DNA of 12,537 nucleotides from Thiobacillus sp. (GTDB lineage Bacteria; Pseudomonadota; Gammaproteobacteria; Burkholderiales; Thiobacillaceae). Under the pieces are notes generated by a model that saw only the letters and a list, made by a program, of their open reading frames with translations, had not been told where the DNA came from and did not search any database. This document shows, piece by piece, positions 7,839 to 12,537 of the stretch (the first letter of the stretch is position 1; every line of letters starts with the position of its first letter). The stretch is from the NCBI GenBank assembly GCA_020217265.1, contig JAIWOS010000037.1, positions 1-12,537 on the forward strand, written 5' to 3'. The position numbers and the translations under genes were made by a program.

Positions 7839-8662
7839 CTACACCATCGAGTCTTGGCGAAATGACGACACATAACCCCGTATTCATTTTTTCATCCAGT
7901 TGGCGCTCCGGTAGCACACTGGTCCAGCGATACGTCACCGCCAGCGGAGAAGTGCTGGTCTGGGGAGAAACGGGGGGCGCCCTGAATGCCCTCGCCCAAG
8001 CGCTCCAAGGATGGGAAAAAATAGGTGCCGATCCGGCTATTCGTTTCGACCACACTCTTGGAGGCGGCGGGGAGGCGGCTTACCACACCCTGCTCTTTAC
8101 CCCGAAAACCGAGCATGCGGGCATGTGGATTGCCAACCTGACCCCGCCTTACACCGAAATACAATCGCAGCTGTGTGCCTGGATGGACCAGGTGTATGGC
8201 GCCCGCGCCCGTGCACTCGGCTACTCGCGCTATGGCATCAAGGAAACCCGCTGCGACATTGCTACTGCCAAACGCCTGTCGTTGATGTTTCCCGATGCAC
8301 GTTTTGTTTTCCTGGTGCGCAACCCCATGGATGTCATGACCTCGATCAAGCGGCGTAACTGGATAGGCCGGCCCGCAAGCCTTGCCACGCTGCGCTATTA
8401 CGCCCAGCATTGGCTCACCCGAAGCCGGCAATTCCGGCAAGCGAATTTTGGCTTTGCTGTGCGATACGAGGATTTCGTAAACGATGCTTCAGTGCGTGCG
8501 CGTCTGCTCGACCACCTTGGCATCGCGCATGCACCGCCAGACGATTTCATGGCCAGCAGCCGTGTGGACTGGCAAACCCGCGACGAGCGAAAACTCACAG
8601 TATTCGAGCGTGTGATGCTGCATTACTGGCTGGGGGACGAAATGCGCGCATGGGAATATTGA
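7835..8662 (+). CDS. Sulfotransferase family protein
   Basis: A 275-residue PAPS-dependent sulfotransferase candidate. The 5'-phosphosulfate binding loop is seen as FSSSWRSGSTLVQR (19-32), the 3'-phosphate binding element as FVFLVRNPMDVMTSIKRR (157-174, with R162 and S170), and two further family blocks as YGIKETR (133-139) and VRYEDFVND (209-217). These enzymes move a sulfuryl group from PAPS to a hydroxyl or amine; in a glycan operon the target is most likely a sugar. No signal peptide or membrane helix is visible, so it should act in the cytoplasm. The start chosen is ATG 7835, overlapping the upstream stop by ATGA; an in-frame ATG at 7862 (residue 10) is a possible alternative and lies closer to the conserved domain. 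The next gene begins 4 nt after its stop. PAPS synthesis genes are not in the window. Confidence 0.88.
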   Translation: MTTPSSLGEMTTHNPVFIFSSSWRSGSTLVQRYVTASGEVLVWGETGGALNALAQALQGWEKIGADPAIRFDHTLGGGGEAAYHTLLFTPKTEHAGMWIANLTPPYTEIQSQLCAWMDQVYGARARALGYSRYGIKETRCDIATAKRLSLMFPDARFVFLVRNPMDVMTSIKRRNWIGRPASLATLRYYAQHWLTRSRQFRQANFGFAVRYEDFVNDASVRARLLDHLGIAHAPPDDFMASSRVDWQTRDERKLTVFERVMLHYWLGDEMRAWEY

Positions 8663-8666
8663 CCCC

Positions 8667-9584
8667 ATGCAGGTTTCGATCGTCATGCCCTGCCACAACG
8701 CCGCCGCCTATTTACCGGCCAGCGTAGGCAGCGTGTCCGCCCAGACTGTTGACGACTGGGAACTGATCGCCGTCAATGACGGTTCGACCGATGCGACGCT
8801 GAACTGGCTGCGCGCCCAGACCGATCCCAGGCTCGTCGTGATAGACCAGTCTAACCAGGGGGTCAGTCAAGCGCGCAACGCCGGCATTCGGGTCGCCCGA
8901 GGCCGCTATCTGGCCTTTCTCGATGCCGACGACACCTGGTCGCCCGACTGGCTGAAGTACATGATCACTGCGCTGGATGACAATCCCCAGGCCGTGTTGG
9001 CGTATTGCGGCTGGCAGAACGTTGGGCAGGTCCATGCCCGTGGCGCACCTTTCGTCCCTCCCGACTACGAGAACGAACGCAAGGCAGAAACACTGTTTAC
9101 CGGATGCCGCTGGCCGATCCACGCCGCGCTCGTCAGGCGCGAGGCGGTGCTTGCCGCGGGGGGCTTCGATTCGTCACTCACTCACGCGGAGGATTACGCC
9201 CTCTGGCTTCGGGTCGCGGGGCATGCCCCTATCGTCCGGGTGCCAGAAGTGCTCGCTTTTTATCATTTTCACGGTGGGCAGCAGGCCTCGTCGCGCAAGG
9301 ATCGCGCTGCCCTCCAATTCTGGGCGGCACAGCGGCAATTCCTGGCTACAAACGAATCATTTGCCAATGCACTGGGCAAGGCGCGCCTGCGCGAATTGAC
9401 GACTGGCTTGCTGTTGCAGAAAGGCTATGACGCTTACTGGCAACGCGACCTTCCCGCCGCCCGTGCAATTTTTCGCGTTGTCATGAAACAGGGCTATGGC
9501 ACACTCCGCGACTGGCTGTACATGCTGCCCGCCTGGCTGCCTGAATCCTGGCACAGGCAGCTGCTGTGCCTGCGAGACACCTGA
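8667..9584 (+). CDS. Family 2 glycosyltransferase (first of a tandem paralogous pair)
   Basis: A 305-residue classical GT2 enzyme. Motifs are VSIVMPCHNAA (3-13), the nucleotide-binding VNDGSTD (36-42), GVSQARNAGI (65-74), the metal-binding FLDADDTW (84-91), and the acceptor/base region HAEDYALWLR (173-182) with E175 and D176. No membrane segment is visible, so it probably works at the cytoplasmic membrane face on a lipid-linked acceptor. Residues 113-157 contain YCGWQNVG, PFVPPDY and WPIHAALVRRE, a pattern repeated almost unchanged in the next gene, which marks the two as paralogues. Starts 4 nt after the sulfotransferase stop; the next gene begins 9 nt after its own stop. The donor sugar cannot be predicted. 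Confidence 0.93.
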   Translation: MQVSIVMPCHNAAAYLPASVGSVSAQTVDDWELIAVNDGSTDATLNWLRAQTDPRLVVIDQSNQGVSQARNAGIRVARGRYLAFLDADDTWSPDWLKYMITALDDNPQAVLAYCGWQNVGQVHARGAPFVPPDYENERKAETLFTGCRWPIHAALVRREAVLAAGGFDSSLTHAEDYALWLRVAGHAPIVRVPEVLAFYHFHGGQQASSRKDRAALQFWAAQRQFLATNESFANALGKARLRELTTGLLLQKGYDAYWQRDLPAARAIFRVVMKQGYGTLRDWLYMLPAWLPESWHRQLLCLRDT

Positions 9585-9593
9585 ACACCAGAC

Positions 9594-10562
9594 ATGGACA
9601 ACTTCGACCCCAACCGCATTTCTGTCATCATGCCCTGTTTCAACGCAGCGCCTTACGTGGCCGATGCGGTGACGAGCGTTCTGAAGCAAACCCATCCGGC
9701 TGTAGAACTGATCGTGGTGGATGACGGCTCAACCGATGGTTCAGAATCGATTCTGGACGAACTGGCGCAGGCGCACCCCCAACGCATCACTCTGCTCCAT
9801 CAGACGAACAGCGGCCCCTATGCTGCACGTAATGTCGGGCTGACCCATGCGCGCGGCAATTTCGTGGCATTTCTGGATGCCGACGACCTCTGGCATCCCG
9901 AGGCACTGGCCCGACTCCACGAGGCATTGTTCCAGACCGAGGCTGACGTGGCCTACTGCGGCTGGCAGAACGTGGGCGAACTGGCTGCCAATTCTCAGCC
10001 TTTCATCCCGCCGAATTACGCCACCATTGACGCCGCGCGCGCATTCCTTAAGTCCTGCCCCTGGCCGATCAATGGCGTGTTGCTCAGGCGTCAGCTTGTC
10101 GACACTTTGCGCGGATTTTCAGAACGCCTGCCGACTGCCATGGACTACGACCTGTGGCTGCGCATGCTCCCATTGCAACCCACGGTGGTGCGTGTCGCCG
10201 ACGTGCTCGCCTACTATCGACGCTATCCACGCGGCAGCGCGCATATTCCGCGCTGGCGGCAGATTTTCGATGCGATTGCCGTGCGGGAAGCGTTCGCACG
10301 TCGCCATCCCGAGCAAATACGGCATTTGCACCGCAGCGAACGCGAGGCATTGTTGTATGGCTCGCTGCTCCCGGAGGCGTATCGCTGCCACTGGCGGCGC
10401 GATACCGAATCCTCGCGCCGCCTGTTTCGCCGCGCAGCACGCAAGGCGCACTGGCAGGCCCGAGACGCGAAATACATTCTGGCGAGCTTCTTGCCTGCGC
10501 AAGCGTTCAACGCACTGATCCGGTTCGTCGATGCCCGACGCGACACACGCCCGGCCCTTTGA
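9594..10562 (+). CDS. Family 2 glycosyltransferase (second of a tandem paralogous pair)
   Basis: A 322-residue GT2 enzyme with ISVIMPCFNAAPYVADAV at the N-terminus (9-26), VDDGSTDGS (42-50), PYAARNVGL (75-83), the metal-binding FLDADDLWHP (93-102), and MDYDLWLR (183-190), where the usual Glu-Asp pair is replaced by Met-Asp. Like its upstream neighbour it has YCGWQNVG, then PFIPPNY and WPINGVLLRR, so the pair likely arose by tandem duplication and diverged to add different sugars or linkages. The C-terminal third is rich in Arg and aromatic residues and could contact membrane or carrier. No signal peptide or obvious membrane helix. The next gene starts 3 nt after the stop. Enzyme class is firm, specificity unknown. 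Confidence 0.93.
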   Translation: MDNFDPNRISVIMPCFNAAPYVADAVTSVLKQTHPAVELIVVDDGSTDGSESILDELAQAHPQRITLLHQTNSGPYAARNVGLTHARGNFVAFLDADDLWHPEALARLHEALFQTEADVAYCGWQNVGELAANSQPFIPPNYATIDAARAFLKSCPWPINGVLLRRQLVDTLRGFSERLPTAMDYDLWLRMLPLQPTVVRVADVLAYYRRYPRGSAHIPRWRQIFDAIAVREAFARRHPEQIRHLHRSEREALLYGSLLPEAYRCHWRRDTESSRRLFRRAARKAHWQARDAKYILASFLPAQAFNALIRFVDARRDTRPAL

Positions 10563-10565
10563 AGC

Positions 10566-11486
10566 ATGCCCGCTCTTACCGTCGCCTTCTGTACCTTCAA
10601 CCGCGCCATCCGGCTGCATGCCCTGGTGGCGGCCTTACGCGCACAGCGCTGCGATGCCGACTGGGAACTGCTGGCAGTCAACAACGCCAGCACGGACAAC
10701 ACCCTGGAAATTCTGGCCGGCTTGCAGGCACAGCCCGGCCCCCGGCTGCGCGTCGTCACCGAATCGACTCCGGGCATCGTACCCGCTCGCAATCGCGCCC
10801 TCACCGAGTCAGCGGAAAGCGACTACCTCGTTTTCATCGATGATGACGAATTACCAAAACCCGGCTGGCTCGCCGCCGCCTGCGATGCGCTGCTCAACGA
10901 AGGCGCCGACTGCGTGGGCGGACGCATCGAGATCGACTACGCCAACGCCCCGCGTCCCCGCTGGCTCGACGACGAGATCGCCGGCTTTCTCGGCCGCCTC
11001 GACCACGGGCCGCAAGCCTTCTGGATCGCGGATGAACGCACGCCCCTGTGGAGCGGCAACATCGGCTACGCCATGCGGGTGTTCCGCGAAACGCCCGAAC
11101 TGCGCTTCGACACCCGCTACAACCGCGCCGGCGACGGCGTCGGCGGCGGCGAGGACGCGATGATGTTCCGTGCCCTGCTCGCCCGCGGCGCGCGCATGCG
11201 CTACCGCCCCGACATGGCGATCCTGCACGGGGTGGAAAACTGGAAGCTGCGGCGCGCCTACTTCCTGCGTCTGCACTACCTGGCCGGGGTGCGCGCGGGC
11301 CGCCACGCCCTGCCGGACTATCCGCACACCTTCCTCGGCGTTCCGCCCTTTCTGCTCAGCCAGGCCGCGCGGCAGCTCGGGCGAGCTGCCGCCCTACAGC
11401 TCGCCGGCCGGCCGGGCGCGTTGCGGCAGGCGATGAACGCCGTGCACGCGCTGGGCTGCGCGCTCGGCTACCGGCAGCGCGCATGA
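10566..11486 (+). CDS. Family 2 glycosyltransferase
   Basis: A 306-residue GT2 protein. It opens with LTVAFCTFNRA (4-14), has VNNASTDNTL (38-47) as the nucleotide-binding element, PGIVPARNRAL (69-79), the metal-binding FIDDDELP (90-97), and GVGGGEDAMMF (191-201) with E196 and D197. The last pattern, and CTxNRA at the start, are shared with the next gene, so these two form a second subgroup distinct from the 8667/9594 pair. Base composition changes sharply inside the gene: 10801-10860 counts 28 G/C of 60 bases, 10861-10920 counts 46 of 60, and GC stays high to the window end. This could mark a recombination junction, yet the reading frame and motifs are intact. It ends in an ATGA overlap with the next gene. 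Confidence 0.92.
   Translation: MPALTVAFCTFNRAIRLHALVAALRAQRCDADWELLAVNNASTDNTLEILAGLQAQPGPRLRVVTESTPGIVPARNRALTESAESDYLVFIDDDELPKPGWLAAACDALLNEGADCVGGRIEIDYANAPRPRWLDDEIAGFLGRLDHGPQAFWIADERTPLWSGNIGYAMRVFRETPELRFDTRYNRAGDGVGGGEDAMMFRALLARGARMRYRPDMAILHGVENWKLRRAYFLRLHYLAGVRAGRHALPDYPHTFLGVPPFLLSQAARQLGRAAALQLAGRPGALRQAMNAVHALGCALGYRQRA
11369..11392. repeat. Perfect 10-bp inverted repeat with 4-nt loop
   Basis: GCGGCAGCTC (11369-11378) is followed by the loop GGGC and then GAGCTGCCGC (11383-11392), an exact reverse complement. It lies in the 3' third of the glycosyltransferase gene at 10566-11486, about 95 nt before its stop, and would form a strong RNA hairpin. There is no T run after it, so it is not an intrinsic terminator. 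It could be chance in GC-rich coding DNA. Confidence 0.6.
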
Positions 11487-12537
11487 ATACGCTCACCGTC
11501 CTCGTCTGTACCCACAACCGGGCCGACCTCCTGATGCGTGCGCTGGCCTCGCTCAACGCCGCCCGGCGACCCGCGCTGCCGGTGCGCATCCTGGTCGCCG
11601 CCAACGCGTGCAGCGACGACACCGGCGCCCGGCTCGACGCCTACCGCGCCGAACAGGACGCGCGCGGCTGGCTGCCGCTGGAATGGTTCGACGTCCCCAC
11701 GCCCGGCAAGTCGCACGCCCTGAACGCCGCGATCCCCCGCATCGCCACCAGCCACGTCGCCTTCGTCGACGACGATCACCGGGTCGACCCCGGCTTTCTC
11801 GTCGGCATCGAAGCGGCGCTCACCGCCTGGCCCGACGCCGGCCTGTACTGCGGGCGCATCCTGCCCGACTGGGACGGCAGCGAGCCCGCCTGGGTGCACG
11901 ACGCCGGGCCGTACCGCATCTACCCCCTGCCGGTGCCGCGCTACGACCAGGGCAACGCGCCCAAGACCATCACCGCCGACGAAGGCCCGATCCCGGGCGG
12001 CGGCAACCTGGTGCTGCACCGCCGCATATTCGAGCTCACCGGGCAGTTCTCGACCGAGCTCGGCCCGCACGGCCACGACCTCGGCGGTGGCGAGGACAGC
12101 GAATACGTGCTGCGCGCGCTCGAACGCGGCGAGCGCTGCCAGTATTCGCCCGACATCGTGCAGCACCACTACGTCGACACCGAACGCCTCCGGCTGTCCT
12201 ACCTGCTGAAGAAAAGCTACCAGCGCACCCGCTCCACCTCGCGCATCCACGGCGGTGGCAGCGTACCGCTCTTCATGTGGCGCAAGCTTGCGGAATACGC
12301 GTTCCACAGCGTGTTCAGCTTAGGCTGGGCCAAACGGCGCTTCTACTGGGTGCGCCTCGCCGCCGCGCTGGGCGAGGTGCGCGGCCGCGGCGAATCGGGC
12401 TATCGCGGCAAGCGCCTCGACCTGCCGGCCGACGCGGGCATGATAGTCGTCGAGATCGCCGCGCTGGTCGCGGTGGCGAGCGCCCTCCTCGCCTGGGGCT
12501 TCGGCGGCGACACGCGCGCGCCCTTTCTCGCCGCCGC
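11483..12537 (+). CDS. Family 2 glycosyltransferase with C-terminal membrane helix, 3'-truncated
   Basis: The open frame runs from ATG 11483 to the window end without a stop (351 residues seen). It has LTVLVCTHNRAD (4-15), a VAANACSDDT nucleotide-binding strand (38-47), PGKSHALNAAI (74-84), the metal-binding FVDDDHRVDP (94-103), and GGGEDSEYVLRALERG (201-216) with E204 and D205. A basic stretch rich in Arg/Lys (about 243-312) precedes a hydrophobic helix at roughly 319-340 (MIVVEIAALVAVASALLAWG), which would tether it to the inner membrane. The catalytic domain thus stays cytoplasmic if the helix is the first one. It starts in an ATGA overlap with the preceding gene, with which it shares the CTxNRA and GGGED patterns. 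Whether more membrane helices or another domain follow cannot be seen. Confidence 0.9.
   Translation, partial: MNTLTVLVCTHNRADLLMRALASLNAARRPALPVRILVAANACSDDTGARLDAYRAEQDARGWLPLEWFDVPTPGKSHALNAAIPRIATSHVAFVDDDHRVDPGFLVGIEAALTAWPDAGLYCGRILPDWDGSEPAWVHDAGPYRIYPLPVPRYDQGNAPKTITADEGPIPGGGNLVLHRRIFELTGQFSTELGPHGHDLGGGEDSEYVLRALERGERCQYSPDIVQHHYVDTERLRLSYLLKKSYQRTRSTSRIHGGGSVPLFMWRKLAEYAFHSVFSLGWAKRRFYWVRLAAALGEVRGRGESGYRGKRLDLPADAGMIVVEIAALVAVASALLAWGFGGDTRAPFLAA

Noticed and set aside
8060..8079. Direct repeat of GGAGGCGGC, 11 bp apart, in the sulfotransferase gene.
   Set aside because: Short, single pair, explained by a Gly-rich coding stretch; not an array.
9550..9570. 7-bp inverted repeat GGCACAG / CTGTGCC just before the stop of the glycosyltransferase gene at 8667-9584.
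   Set aside because: No T run after it and within chance expectation; considered as a terminator and dropped because the next gene follows 9 nt later.
11468..12307. Minus-strand 279-codon frame antisense to the last glycosyltransferase.
   Set aside because: The plus strand has full GT2 motifs; the antisense product is Val/Gly/Ala/Asp-rich without a domain.

Overview
The window is high-GC DNA, very probably from a betaproteobacterium of the Rhodocyclales type (Thauera/Azoarcus-like). This rests on codon use and on the aroB-dgt gene pair; the lineage is an inference, not a database result.

Left block (1-2625). The 3' part of a comF-type phosphoribosyltransferase gene runs on + and faces, tail to tail, a minus-strand pair aroB-dgt (3-dehydroquinate synthase and a dGTPase-like HD phosphohydrolase). 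The two genes of the pair are coupled by a 1-nt stop/start overlap. These are ordinary housekeeping genes. aroK, which often sits directly upstream of aroB, is not there.

Intergenic region (2626-2804). This 179-bp divergent region holds a perfect TATAAT on the minus strand, suited to aroB, and an overlapping TATACT on the plus strand. It is the only obvious place for the promoter of the right-hand gene set.

Right block (2805-12537, all +). Ten genes form one tight operon-like run, with junctions from an 8-nt overlap to a 9-nt gap and many ATGA stop/start overlaps. In order they are: a methyltransferase with an N-terminal Cys4 zinc-ribbon-like motif; a Wzx/MOP-type polysaccharide flippase; a NodB-type polysaccharide deacetylase; a conserved-looking protein of unknown function; a divergent GT-A-like glycosyltransferase; a sulfotransferase; two tandem paralogous family-2 glycosyltransferases; a third family-2 glycosyltransferase; and a fourth one with a C-terminal membrane helix, cut by the window edge. 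Together they look like part of a surface or exported polysaccharide locus. Nucleotide-sugar transferases would build a lipid-linked repeat unit, the flippase would move it across the inner membrane, and the sulfotransferase, deacetylase and methyltransferase would decorate it. No polymerase, ligase, chain-length regulator or initiating phosphoglycosyltransferase is visible, so the locus probably continues to the right.

Composition. By eye and by spot counts, the core from about 2.65 to 10.86 kb is less GC-rich (some 60-bp lines at 45-47%) than the flanks (65-77%). The return to high GC is abrupt and falls inside the glycosyltransferase gene at 10566-11486. This suggests an acquired, mosaic glycan cassette next to aroB. 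No tRNA, rRNA, CRISPR array, insertion sequence or transposase was seen.
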